NCBI RefSeq assembly: GCF_026790145.1
Contig: NZ_JALAMS010000016.1
Coordinates: 1 to 49,716 of the forward strand
DNA length: 49,716 nucleotides
Reading direction: 5' to 3'
Origin: Bacillus_I endophytica_A
GTDB taxonomy: Bacteria; Bacillota; Bacilli; Bacillales; Bacillaceae_H
Numbering within the stretch: the stretch's first letter is position 1; every line of letters begins with the position of its first letter. Positions 8,157 to 16,594 of the stretch are shown piece after piece. The position numbers and the translations under genes were made by a program. The notes under the pieces were generated by a model. That model was not told the DNA's origin, ran no database searches, and saw only the letters and a list, made by a program, of their open reading frames with translations.

Positions 8157-9305
8157 TTATACATGTAATGAAATATCTTTTTTAAATTTAGGCATAACCT
8201 CTTCTGCAAATAGTTTTGTACTACGCATAATTTTTTCATGTGATAAACTACCATGATTTGTCCAAAGTAATAATTGTTTTAAATTAAGTTCCTCTTTAAG
8301 TTCTTGAATTTTTTCTGCTACGTAATCTGGTGTTCCAAATAATAGATTACGAGAATGTAAAAATTCATAACTAAGTTCAGTACCAGGCTTTAATTCTTCT
8401 CCAGGATCCAGCATGTTGCCTAAACCACGCCAATGACAAATCCAACGATAAGTGTGTAATACAGCTTCCTCTGCATCTCTTCTTGCTTCTTCCATCGTAT
8501 CTGCTACATAAACATCTCTTACAAGGGAAATACCTTCCCCTAGCTCTACAGGTACGCCCTTTGCTTCAGAAAGAGTGTCACGATATAATTCAAAGCGTTT
8601 CTTCAATTCTTTAACTGTAGGCATCCAAAAAATCCCGTTTACTTGATTTTCAGCAGCCCTCTTAATTGATCTAGGAGAATCGATTACTTGCCATATAGGA
8701 GGGTGAGGTCGTTGATGAGTTGTAGGTATGATAGACATTTTTGTAATTTCACCTTTTTCCATATCCATAAAGTCTTCAGATGGTGGACTCAATGGATGTT
8801 TCCATTGCAATCCAGGGGTAGGGAAATTATAAAATGTTCCTTTGTGGGAAAAGAATCGTTCAGACCATGCTTTTAATAAAATTTCATAAGTTTCTTCAAA
8901 TAGTGCTCGATTTTGTTCTTGATCTTTGGGATTAGCTAATTGATTAAGGTTCATTGCTTCCCTGCCATAGAGGCCGCGACCAATCCCTACGTCTACACGC
9001 CCTCCACTTAATTGATCTAATAATGCTATATCTTCTGCTAATCGGAGTGGATGCCAGAAAGTAATAATATTAGCAGCCTGTCCAATTCGAATGTTTTTGG
9101 TTCTAGCTGCAATATCTGCTCCCATTAAAATTGGATTTGGGATTAACTCATATCCTTCATGACCAAAATGATGTTCAGTATACCAAATTGAATCAAATCC
9201 CACTTTGTCACAATATACAGCCTGCTCTCTAGCCTCCTCAAGTGCCTTTGTAAAATCCTCATGTTTCCATGGACGAGCTAGGTTTGCAAAAATACCAAAT
9301 TTCAT
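8157..9305 (-). CDS. LLM-class flavin-dependent monooxygenase
   Basis: A 382-residue TIM-barrel protein of the luciferase-like group. MKFGIFANLARPW opens the first strand; DSIWYTEHHFGHEGY (~41) is the family's TEHH motif; RIGQAANIITFWHPLRLAEDIALLDQLSGGRVDVGIGRG (~73-110) is the characteristic strand-helix core. The enzyme uses FMNH2 and oxygen, with reduced flavin coming from the reductase at 4707-5252. It is the first enzyme gene after the regulator, so it probably starts the pathway. Related two-component LLM enzymes open N-heterocyclic rings directly (RutA on uracil, PyrA on pyridine). Substrate assignment rests on the gene neighbourhood. Confidence 0.88.
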   Translation of the reverse strand: MKFGIFANLARPWKHEDFTKALEEAREQAVYCDKVGFDSIWYTEHHFGHEGYELIPNPILMGADIAARTKNIRIGQAANIITFWHPLRLAEDIALLDQLSGGRVDVGIGRGLYGREAMNLNQLANPKDQEQNRALFEETYEILLKAWSERFFSHKGTFYNFPTPGLQWKHPLSPPSEDFMDMEKGEITKMSIIPTTHQRPHPPIWQVIDSPRSIKRAAENQVNGIFWMPTVKELKKRFELYRDTLSEAKGVPVELGEGISLVRDVYVADTMEEARRDAEEAVLHTYRWICHWRGLGNMLDPGEELKPGTELSYEFLHSRNLLFGTPDYVAEKIQELKEELNLKQLLLWTNHGSLSHEKIMRSTKLFAEEVMPKFKKDISLHV

Positions 9306-9339
9306 TTTACTCTCCTACCTTTCATCAATTTTGAAGATT

Positions 9340-10023
9340 TTAATTTTTAAATAACTTTTCTTTCATAATCTCTTTAAGTTTAGCTCCACTTTTTTCTACA
9401 TGATCTCTCATTAGTTGTTCAGCTACCTTACTATCTTGAGACTTTATTGCTTCCACAATTCTTTTGTGTTCTTGTACCGATTTCTCTAATCGATTTGGTT
9501 GCTCAAGAGTTAAATATACAAATTTACTGTAAAAAAGCTGGTTAATTAGTAAGTCATAATGAAAGAGTAATTTACTATTTCCAGCTCCTGCTAAAATTGC
9601 TGCATGGAAAGTTGTATTAGCTTCTACATAATTGTCTATATTGTTCTCTCTCACAGAGTGCTCCATTTTTTCCATTGCTTGAACTAAATCTTCAAGTTCT
9701 GGTATTGGACCTCGTTTTGCCATTTCGCTAGCAGCAAGACCTTCAAGAGCCTCCTTTAGTGTAAACAACTCCGCAATTTCTTTTTCAGTGGGTTTTCTAA
9801 CACATGTACCAACTCTAGGTATAATTTCAACTAATCCTTCCCTTTCTAATTGCTTTAATGCCTCTCGCACAGGAGTCCTACTCACATTCAGTTTTTGAGA
9901 AAGGGTCTTTTCAGAAATCTTTTGGCCCATTTCTAAATCTCCTGTAATAATCGCAGTGCGTAAAGCATTTGTAACTTGTGTATGAATACTATCAGTTGCA
10001 ACAGATAGTTCCATTGAACTCAC
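9340..10023 (-). CDS. GntR family regulator with FCD domain
   Basis: A 227-residue repressor-type protein. Residues ~8-75 form the GntR winged helix, with SEKTLSQKLNVSRTPVREALKQLEREGLVEIIPRVGTCVRKPTEKEI as the helix-turn-helix and wing. Residues ~85-220 form the helical FCD effector domain, with metal/effector-site histidines in ANTTFHAAIL and MRDHVEKSG. It is the promoter-proximal gene of the catabolic operon, 34 bp before the LLM gene, and is preceded by a clear sigma-A promoter with a triple 7-bp repeat downstream of -10. I infer self-regulation, relieved by the substrate or a pathway intermediate. Confidence 0.88.
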   Translation of the reverse strand: MSSMELSVATDSIHTQVTNALRTAIITGDLEMGQKISEKTLSQKLNVSRTPVREALKQLEREGLVEIIPRVGTCVRKPTEKEIAELFTLKEALEGLAASEMAKRGPIPELEDLVQAMEKMEHSVRENNIDNYVEANTTFHAAILAGAGNSKLLFHYDLLINQLFYSKFVYLTLEQPNRLEKSVQEHKRIVEAIKSQDSKVAEQLMRDHVEKSGAKLKEIMKEKLFKN

Positions 10024-10052
10024 CTCTTTTCTTTTAGACTAAGCTTCTTTCT

Positions 10053-10073
10053 GTACCATGTACCATGTACCAT
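10053..10073 (-). promoter_or_regulatory. Triple GTACCAT repeat, candidate GntR operator
   Basis: The 7-bp unit GTACCAT is repeated three times in a row at 10053, 10060 and 10067. It begins about 20 bp downstream of the -10 box of the operon promoter, a usual position for a blocking operator. The likely ligand is the GntR/FCD protein encoded next to it. Confidence 0.5.
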
Positions 10074-10093
10074 ACAAGGAGATGCTAAACAAA

Positions 10094-10122
10094 ATACTAA
10101 TGTAAGCGTGTACAATTGTCAA
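10094..10122 (-). promoter_or_regulatory. Promoter of the catabolic operon with internal cre site
   Basis: On the minus strand a -35 box TTGACA (10122-10117) is followed by a 17-bp spacer and a -10 box TAGTAT (10099-10094). Reading the plus strand, TGTAAGCGTGTACA at 10101-10114 matches the CcpA cre consensus TGWAANCGNTNWCA at 13 of 14 positions and fills the spacer. CcpA bound there would block RNA polymerase, so catabolite repression is expected. Confidence 0.6.
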
Positions 10123-10495
10123 TGATTTCAGAAAATAAAAAATATTTTCTTTTTTCGCTCTTTTATCTCTATTTATAAGAATAAAAAATTTTTTATTCTT
10201 ATAAACTATTGAAACGAATTAATATTTTTTATGAGCACAATATATTTTATTTTTATTATTTCTACTGGTATATTTACTAATAAAAAGTAACCGAAAAAAA
10301 CTTCACCTTTGCAAGTGCAAAACCTTGTTCTTTTAATGCTCTCCTTATTATGTTTTTTTATTAGAATGGCAACATTTCTAGACACTAATTATATAAAGGG
10401 AAACAGGATATAAATTATATTAGAAAAATGGGTGAAGATTAGATTAAGTAGATTACTTTCTATGCTTATGGGTTTCATAATTTTTTTAAGAACTA
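10123..10495. other. Intergenic region upstream of the operon promoter
   Basis: No gene is seen. The DNA is very AT-rich (long A/T runs at 10130-10300). A weak CodY-like stretch, TGATTTCAGAAAATA (10123-10137), matches the CodY consensus at about 11 of 15 positions and is not convincing alone. Confidence 0.4.
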
Positions 10496-10525
10496 AAAAA
10501 GAGGACGATAGCGTCCCCTTTTCTT
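10496..10525 (-). terminator. Terminator downstream of the CMD-like gene
   Basis: GAGGACG and CGTCCCC arms around ATAG are flanked by A- and T-runs (AAAAAA before, TTTTCTTT after). The hairpin can work in both directions and lies about 60 bp beyond the stop of the decarboxylase-like gene. Confidence 0.65.
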
Positions 10526-10582
10526 TACAAAGTAGTAGTTGTTTTTAGATTTTCATTAATAAATATTTAACAATCCATTCAT

Positions 10583-10972
10583 CTATTCCATTTTTTGTTG
10601 TTTTTCGGCGTTCAAAACTTCTTGTGCAATCCGAAAACTATCTAAAGCAGCAGGAACTCCACAATAAATTGCTGTTTGTAAGAGAACTTCTTTAATTTCT
10701 TCTTCTGTAACGCCATTCCTTAAAGCTCCTCGAACGTGAGTTTTTAATTCATGTGGTCGGTTTAAAGCAGTAAGCATAGCTAAATTGATAATACTTCTAG
10801 TTTTTCTCGGAAGACCAGGTCTTTTCCAGACATCTCCCCAACAATATTCTGTTACAAGCTTTTGTAGATCCATATTAAAATCATTTGCATTATTAATTGA
10901 TTTATCTACGTATTCTGTCCCTAATACTTCACGTCTAATTTCTAGTCCATCTTCAAAACGATTATTAGTCAT
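10583..10972 (-). CDS. Carboxymuconolactone decarboxylase-like protein
   Basis: A 129-residue helical protein of the CMD family. It shows the PcaC-type order LEIRREVLGTEYVDKS (~8), WGDVWKRPGLPRKTRSIINLAMLTALNRPHELKTHVRGALRNGVTEEEIKEVLLQ (~44-98) and IYCGVPAALDSFRIAQEVL (~101-119), as in 4-carboxymuconolactone decarboxylase, which makes 3-oxoadipate enol-lactone. It lacks the CxxC of AhpD-type relatives. It is 16 bp downstream of the aminotransferase gene, in the same orientation, and separated from the heterocycle operon by that operon's promoter region. It may serve an aromatic or lactone side pathway. The exact reaction is uncertain. Confidence 0.82.
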   Translation of the reverse strand: MTNNRFEDGLEIRREVLGTEYVDKSINNANDFNMDLQKLVTEYCWGDVWKRPGLPRKTRSIINLAMLTALNRPHELKTHVRGALRNGVTEEEIKEVLLQTAIYCGVPAALDSFRIAQEVLNAEKQQKME

Positions 10973-10988
10973 TTTTTTCCCCTATTCT

Positions 10989-12308
10989 TTATTTATTAAC
11001 TGCACTTACTTCACTTATTTTTATTAGATCCTTAATACCTTCACCAATGAGATCAAACAATTCTTCTATGTTTTCTTCCTCTACACAAGAAAATGCTATT
11101 CTTAAATCAGTGTCATTTATAGCTATCGTACCTACCCCATACTTTTCTAAGAGATGCAATCTTACTGTCTCTGCATTAACATTATGTAGTTTGAGACACA
11201 TAAAGTAACCAGAATTAAACGGATAGTATTTCCAATATTTTTGATACTTTTCTTTGTTTAGTACCTCTTTTACCTTTGTAGCCCTAGCATACATAACCTC
11301 ATATTTTTGTTGTTTTTCCTTAAGATATTCATTAGATTTTAAAGAATTTAATATAACAGTTTGAGACAAATGAGAACCACTTGAAATAGTTCCTCGTATA
11401 ATCCCTTTTGTTTTTTGTTCAAGAGCGTCTAAGATAGTTAAGCTTTCAGATGCGTAAGTAATAAATCCTACTCTCAATCCCCAGACGTAATTTTCTTTTG
11501 TAGCTCCGTCAATCTTGATTGGTAAAATTCTTTCATGTAAATTAGCTAATTGCCCAAATAATGATTCTCTTAATGAATTTTCATAGAACAGACCAAAATA
11601 AGCATCATCTAATATAACAACCGTATTAATTCCATTTTGAGCAGCTTCATATAGTGCAGATATAATTCCTTCAACTTCCTTCTGATAAGGAGTGTATCCT
11701 GTAGGATTATTAGGGAAATTTAATAAAACTATTGCTTTTCCCTTCTCCTTTTGGTTAAGAAGACATTCTTTAAATGCAGGTACATTAAATTTTTCAAACT
11801 CATCAAACAGAGGATATGTAAGTATGTTAGCCTCTCTTCTAGTTTCAAATATAAAATTATAATTACCCCAATATTTATCTGGAAGAATAATAGAGTCATC
11901 TGCATTTACAAAGAGGTCAGCAACAATACTTAGGCCATGAGTTAACGCATTTGTGATTAGTGGTAAAGAGAATGTTTTGTTCTGTAATGAAGGGTTATCT
12001 TTTAGTAATTTACTTCTCCAAACCTCTCTTAAGGTTTGTTTTCCTGAAGGTGGAGCATAAGGATATATATCATTAGGGTCATAATTTCTAAATTGCTCTT
12101 GAATATGGTCAAAATGCATAGGAGTAGAATTTTCTGTTGCGATGCCAATAGTGGCATTAAAACGATGGGCTTTTTTATTAGCCTCAGCTGACTGACTTAA
12201 AATTCCTTTTGGATAATATGAATATTCACCCAATTTTGACAGCATTTCATTTATATATATGTTTTCCCTTTTTATATTGTCATTTAATTCCTTTGCGAGA
12301 TGATTCAT
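10989..12308 (-). CDS. PLP-dependent class I/II aminotransferase
   Basis: A 439-residue fold-type I enzyme. I place the start at ATG 12308 because GGGGGAATGCTT precedes it; a longer frame upstream lacks a ribosome site. Landmarks are YPYAPPSGKQTLREVWR (substrate region), NFPNNPTGYTPYQKE (the NPTGY motif), ILDDAYFGLFYE (cofactor Asp/Tyr) and the Schiff-base lysine in KIDGATKENYVWGLRVGF. It transfers amino groups between an amino acid and a 2-oxo acid. It is likely co-transcribed with the CMD-like gene 16 bp downstream. Amino acid preference cannot be deduced, though an aspartate/aromatic type is plausible. Confidence 0.85.
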   Translation of the reverse strand: MNHLAKELNDNIKRENIYINEMLSKLGEYSYYPKGILSQSAEANKKAHRFNATIGIATENSTPMHFDHIQEQFRNYDPNDIYPYAPPSGKQTLREVWRSKLLKDNPSLQNKTFSLPLITNALTHGLSIVADLFVNADDSIILPDKYWGNYNFIFETRREANILTYPLFDEFEKFNVPAFKECLLNQKEKGKAIVLLNFPNNPTGYTPYQKEVEGIISALYEAAQNGINTVVILDDAYFGLFYENSLRESLFGQLANLHERILPIKIDGATKENYVWGLRVGFITYASESLTILDALEQKTKGIIRGTISSGSHLSQTVILNSLKSNEYLKEKQQKYEVMYARATKVKEVLNKEKYQKYWKYYPFNSGYFMCLKLHNVNAETVRLHLLEKYGVGTIAINDTDLRIAFSCVEEENIEELFDLIGEGIKDLIKISEVSAVNK

Positions 12309-12582
12309 AAGCATTCCCCCAACACCCATAGTATAGTTAGAATTTTTATAATATTTTAACATTAATATAGATTTATTTCTATAATATTATAAATGTTCCA
12401 TCAAACAGAATTGTTATAATTATAGGATCAAAGGTATAACTTTACCACTTTTCCATCCACTAGTTCTCCAATTATAAACTGGTAAAAAGGACAGATTACA
12501 AAGTAAAGAAAATATTTAACGTTATATTTTGAAAATGTATATCCTATTCATTTTTAATTAACATAATGTTGATTAGGGGAAG

Positions 12583-13008
12583 TTACTCGATTACTTTTGG
12601 CGGATATTGGTCAGATAATTGTCTTGGTAACTCTCTTTCCCACTCATCATCATTGCGCCAATCGTAAGTTTCCCCCTTGTTAACATTTAAAGTTTGATTT
12701 CCGATTTTAATGGTATCATTATCTATCCAGACTATATACGGATCTGCATCAGGGTAATTCCAATATATATTTCTTTTTCTGTTTGTTTGAGCATTAATTA
12801 ATTCTCCCCTAGCCGCATCCAAACTTAATGAACCGCCATAATGAAAATAAGTTTTTACAACATATTCGCCATTAGGGGATTCTACTTTTCGGATTAATTC
12901 CCCTTTGGGGACGCCCTGTAGACTAAAAAATTTATAATATATACAGCCTGTTAAACTACTCATGAGGATAAGGAATATAATCCCTACCTTTATTAACCTC
13001 TTTTTCAA
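12583..13008 (-). CDS. DUF5412-like lipoprotein
   Basis: About 141 residues, starting at TTG 13008 behind GGAGGGTTTATT. A short positively charged N-terminus (KKRLIKVG), a hydrophobic stretch (IIFLILMSS) and a lipobox LTGC give a lipoprotein signal, with the mature protein anchored outside the membrane. The mature part contains VESPNGEYVVKTYFHYGGSL, RGELIN, RNIYWNYPDADPYIVWIDNDTIKIG, the layout of DUF5412. A decayed paralogue lies at 41161-41468. The function of the family is unknown. It is transcribed alone, away from the upstream hydrolase. Confidence 0.8.
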   Translation of the reverse strand: MKKRLIKVGIIFLILMSSLTGCIYYKFFSLQGVPKGELIRKVESPNGEYVVKTYFHYGGSLSLDAARGELINAQTNRKRNIYWNYPDADPYIVWIDNDTIKIGNQTLNVNKGETYDWRNDDEWERELPRQLSDQYPPKVIE

Positions 13009-13092
13009 AATAAACCCTCCCATATTAATCCATTTTAATATAAAAAGGTTATGCATGGGTTATATAATTCTGATTTACATAAAATGCGTTAT

Positions 13093-13162
13093 AGGACTCA
13101 AATTTTGCATTTAATGGAGTATGCTCTGTAAAACAGAAGATAATTGTAAAATTTGAGCCTAT
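13093..13162. repeat. Inverted-repeat element sharing a core with 23139-23200
   Basis: AGGACTCAAATTTTGCATT and the complementary AATTGTAAAATTTGAGCCT face each other across about 30 bp. The core AATTTTGCATTTA is also found in the stem at 23139. It lies upstream of the lipoprotein gene. Confidence 0.5.
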
Positions 13163-13431
13163 ATTTGTGTGTTTTCATTGCAATAACTACTATGGGCCTG
13201 TGGGATTATTCCCTACATTTCCCACAAATCCCCTTGTCGATAATCTACTTTTCTTTAACCTAAAATGATTTCTTTCTATCCTGTTTTTATACTGTCTTTT
13301 CAAATGGAAAATGTCCCCACACCCACCACAACCACCCTTATCGTACCTTAACAAAGAGTAAAATATACAAATATACATGTATATTAATCTACAAAACTGT
13401 CCATACTTCTAATGTATTCCCCCATATGCAA

Positions 13432-13462
13432 AAACCCTTTGCTGGTGCTGAGCAAAGGGTTT
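13432..13462. terminator. Strong hairpin terminator
   Basis: AAACCCTTTGCT (13432-13443) and AGCAAAGGGTTT (13451-13462) form a perfect 12-bp stem with a 7-nt loop and T-runs on both sides. On the minus strand it lies about 85 bp after the hydrolase stop. The rest of 13057-13547 shows no convincing gene. Confidence 0.75.
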
Positions 13463-13547
13463 CTTTTTATTACAGAAAATTCACCAATGAGTAGTTAGCA
13501 TATGTTGATTATCGGTATAAAAAACTGGGCTCGGCTAATAAGTTCTG

Positions 13548-14189
13548 TCAACCTAAGAATTTTTCTACTTTTTCCGTTACCTGATTTAGAATTCTAATAG
13601 ACATTGAAGTGCTCATAGGATCCGCATCTAAAGAATGATTAGCATTTGGTAAAACTTCAATCTCTATATTGGATTTATCTTTAATTTTCTCTATTGCCCT
13701 TGGGATGTAGTGAACGTCTTTTTCACCTATAATGATTAAAGTTTGGTGATGTCCCATAAGCAAGGATTCCACAATACAATCGAAATCTAATAATGGAGTA
13801 AGTAAAATTAATGGGGAGTCTTTGTACATGCTTGTTTTCATAAATTTATCAATAAGAGGAATTGTACCTAACGACTTACCTAAGAACATTGTTTCTGTAT
13901 AATAATTATTTTTCCTCACGTCCTCAATAACTGGAATGATCTCTTTAACCATAATATTTGTTATTTCTTCTACTGAAAGATTAAGTATATCTTTCTCATA
14001 AGAATAGTGTATATGAACAACATCGCGTTTGCCTTGAAGCATGGTCATGGTTGAATAATAAAATAGAGGTTTTTCATACGTATAACCCGATCCAGAGAGC
14101 ATAAAGCAAACCGTAGTACTCCCATTTTGGATATGAGTATAAGAGACTTCTTTTTTATCAATCGTTATTATTTTATGATCTACTCTCAT
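13548..14189 (-). CDS. Alpha/beta hydrolase family protein
   Basis: A 213-residue small alpha/beta-hydrolase. Landmarks are CFMLSGSGYTYEKP (~28, oxyanion region), the nucleophile elbow GKSLGT (~104), acid in IIGEKDVHY (~153) and base in LPNANHSLD (~181). No signal peptide or membrane segment is visible. It is 30 bp downstream of the broken Nudix gene and may once have been co-expressed with it. It resembles dienelactone-hydrolase-like or esterase-like Bacillus proteins. The substrate is unknown. Confidence 0.75.
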   Translation of the reverse strand: MRVDHKIITIDKKEVSYTHIQNGSTTVCFMLSGSGYTYEKPLFYYSTMTMLQGKRDVVHIHYSYEKDILNLSVEEITNIMVKEIIPVIEDVRKNNYYTETMFLGKSLGTIPLIDKFMKTSMYKDSPLILLTPLLDFDCIVESLLMGHHQTLIIIGEKDVHYIPRAIEKIKDKSNIEIEVLPNANHSLDADPMSTSMSIRILNQVTEKVEKFLG

Positions 14190-14219
14190 AACATCTACTC
14201 CATCTATTTCAAATCATGT

Positions 14220-14684
14220 TCAATTAATATCCCCTAAATAAATAGGTGACTTCTCATCAAGCAAATACTTTATTATGTATTTACTTAATTCCTTAGGATA
14301 TATTCTATATTGGAGTAAATCTCTAACACAGATCCATTCTATACCTACTTGATGGCTATCAGGATTAGTCGGTTTTTTATGATTATTTACTCCCTCCATT
14401 AGGTGACAAATAAAATAGGACTCAACTTGATGAATGTTAAAGTCGAATGAAGCATGTTCATGGTTTTTTCCTATATATTCGCGAATATGAAGAAGTGCCC
14501 CAATTTCTACCTTTTATCCAACTTCTTCTATACACTCTCTTATTAATGCATCATGAAGAGTTTCACGATATTCTTGTCCTCCACCAGGGTAAAGATAAAA
14601 GTACCCTTCATTGTCCTGGTTTTTTGTTAATAAGATCTTATCTTCATTAATTATAATAGCTTTTGCTGAGTTTCTAATATACAC
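14220..14684 (-). pseudogene. Nudix hydrolase interrupted by a stop codon
   Basis: Reading from GTG 14684 gives VYIRNSAKAIIINEDKILL, then a complete Nudix box GGGQEYRE...IRECIEEVG. The very next codon is TAA (about 14518), after which the same frame continues KVEIGALLHIREYIGKNHEHASF down to YLGDIN and TGA at 14220. One nonsense change therefore ends the protein immediately after its metal-binding box. The rest of the fold (about 95 codons) is intact in frame. It is most simply a recent pseudogene of a nucleoside-diphosphate-type pyrophosphatase. A sequencing error is possible. Confidence 0.85.
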
Positions 14685-15574
14685 TTATGTTCCCCCTTTT
14701 TAACATCCTAATTTTACCATACAATCTCGTTATCTATATCCTTAATTAAATAAGGACCCTAATATATACTCCATACACTTTTAGTTAACTTAAAACATAT
14801 CCCAGATGGTAAAAAAATACGAAATTGTTTAGTGAAAACATTTTTACATTTATTTCCATAATGAATAGGTATAATGTCAATATCCTTTAATTACCTTTTT
14901 AATTCATAAACAGTAAAATCAATTAGATTGTTCGCAAAGTGCACGTCCGTAAAAGTGTACTTTTACGGCCATTTCTTTTTGATTAGAAATCTAGCTTTTT
15001 TTATGTTCATTTAAGTTTAAATTTAAATTACGAACGTCCTTATAAAAACATACACTTTTACGAACATTTTTGATAGAATAATAGGGATATAAATTCAAAA
15101 TAAGTATAAAAATAGAAATAACAGAATTTGTATCCACATTATTCTACTATGGAATCTTTATCTTTTTTATTTACTTGGAAAAATTTGTATTTTAATATAT
15201 TTACAAGAAATAAAATACATAAATTGGGGGGTATTGTATTGGAATAAAAGATTAAGCAAAAAACATTTTTGAATCTGTTCCTTTTTACTCGGTATGAGTT
15301 TACTCCAACATATTTTTAGGAATATTCTATCACCTTCAGTTATGAAAAACAGTAAGAAGCATCATAGTACAACACTTCCTCTTTTACTTTTGAATCAGAC
15401 ATCGGAAAAATCCCAACACTTTCTCCTACAGAATTGAGGATCATCTTCACGAAGTTTTAACTTTTTCAAATAATTTGATTTTTATTAGCGATGTAAGATA
15501 TATAAACGAATCTCTATTTTATATTCTAAAACTAAAATTAAACTAATAAATATATTAGTATTAGGGAGGAAAAA
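14685..15574. other. Long intergenic region before the secreted-protein gene
   Basis: About 890 bp without a recognisable gene. It contains the CGTAAAAGT palindrome and a third half-site (separate entry), then AT-rich DNA. No terminator of note was identified. Confidence 0.45.
14947..14968. promoter_or_regulatory. Palindrome CCGTAAAAGT-GT-ACTTTTACGG
   Basis: A perfect 10-bp inverted repeat with a 2-bp centre. A third half-site ACTTTTACG is at 15054-15062, followed by AACATTTT as the first site is followed by GCCATTTC. The arrangement resembles a dimeric repressor operator with a secondary site. It lies 600 bp upstream of the secreted-protein gene, so the controlled gene is uncertain. Confidence 0.5.
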
Positions 15575-16297
15575 ATGAAAAAAACTATTTCTATTTTAAC
15601 AGCATTATCAATAGGTTTTGGGATATTGACTTTTAATGGCGGTAATGTAAGCGCTATCGAAAGAGAAACAAGTACTTTGAGTGAAGAACAAAAGCCTATT
15701 GATAAACTGAATGAAGAGCTCAAAAAAGAAGGAAAAGAACCGATAACAGAAGAACGTTATTTCGACCTTGCTAATGAGGCTTTAGATAAAGCAAGAATAG
15801 AAGTAAATAAACAGCTCGAAGAAGGAAAAGAAGATATAAAAGTTGAAGAGGAAATAGGAGATGAAGATTTATTTGGTACTGTAACTTTTGAAACAGAAAT
15901 ACTTCAACCTGAGCCAGCACCAAAGAACCTCTTACTGCAGAGTGATGGTTATAATACTCTAGCATATCAAAATAAAAACTATTCGCATAGTATTGCAATG
16001 AATGGTTTTGCTTATCAATTTAGAATGAAAACATTTGGTTCATTCACTCATGGAAAAAATTCAAAAGGTCAGGCTGTAGTAAATGGTTACTCGTATCAAT
16101 GCGATGCACAAACTATATGGCCGTATAGTGCTTCTGATACTGTTAGGGCAAATAGAGTAGATCCCAGTTATGTAAAAGTAATTAGTAAGGGTACTTTTAC
16201 TGCACTAAAGGTAGGAGCAACTTATCATGGATATATTGACATCGGATTATATGGTAGTGGGAACTATCGAGTCTTAAGATCAAAATTTGATTATTAG
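15575..16297 (+). CDS. Secreted protein of unknown function
   Basis: A 240-residue protein with a clear Sec signal peptide (MKKTISILTALSIGFGILTF, cleavage likely after NVSA near residue 27). The next ~75 residues are very acidic and helical with Glu/Lys-rich segments (EEQKPIDKLNEELKKEGKEP, ARIEVNKQLEEGKED), like a propeptide or charged spacer. The last ~120 residues (QSDGYNTLAYQNKNYSHSIAM ... GLYGSGNYRVLRSKFDY) are rich in Tyr, Ser and Gly and probably all-beta, with a single Cys. The start ATG follows GGGAGGAAAAA. A 53-residue membrane protein gene follows 56 bp later. I do not recognise the family; an exported effector or toxin with a membrane-bound partner is one possibility only. Confidence 0.8.
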   Translation: MKKTISILTALSIGFGILTFNGGNVSAIERETSTLSEEQKPIDKLNEELKKEGKEPITEERYFDLANEALDKARIEVNKQLEEGKEDIKVEEEIGDEDLFGTVTFETEILQPEPAPKNLLLQSDGYNTLAYQNKNYSHSIAMNGFAYQFRMKTFGSFTHGKNSKGQAVVNGYSYQCDAQTIWPYSASDTVRANRVDPSYVKVISKGTFTALKVGATYHGYIDIGLYGSGNYRVLRSKFDY

Positions 16298-16353
16298 TCA
16301 AAAAGATCTGGATAAACAGACTTTTATTGATTATAGAGAGGTGTGAAAACTAA

Positions 16354-16515
16354 ATGATGTTTGCAATAGAAGCTATTATAGGATATGTTTGTTTTTTTAT
16401 ACTTAATTTTGTAGTTGATAAATTTTTCAACAAGCAAAAAGCCCCTTTCGGGCGTCTAAGTATCATTTCGTTAATCCAAACTATTATCGCTATAATTATA
16501 TATGTCATTATTTAG
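16354..16515 (+). CDS. 53-residue membrane protein
   Basis: MMFAIEAIIGYVCFFILNFVV begins the first membrane segment; a short loop FNKQKAPFGRLS is followed by a second segment LIQTIIAIIIYVII. GAGAGGTGTGAAAACTAA precedes the ATG. It lies on the same strand 56 bp after the secreted-protein gene, with no terminator seen between them, so they probably share a transcript. Small two-segment proteins in this position can be immunity or export partners, but nothing in the sequence proves it. Confidence 0.6.
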   Translation: MMFAIEAIIGYVCFFILNFVVDKFFNKQKAPFGRLSIISLIQTIIAIIIYVII

Positions 16516-16594
16516 TTGACACACTCTTCTAAGTAAAAGCTCTGTAATTTACAAATAATAGGCAAACAGTACTCTTATGGTTGAATGATTATAC

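Noticed and set aside
10123..10137. CodY box upstream of the heterocycle operon
   Set aside because: Only about 11 of 15 positions match in AT-rich DNA.
13190..13378. 62-codon open frame with a GGCGGCG stretch on the minus strand
   Set aside because: No ribosome site and no recognisable family; the end (GNVGNNPTGP) may be a trace of an older element, but the evidence is too thin for a gene.
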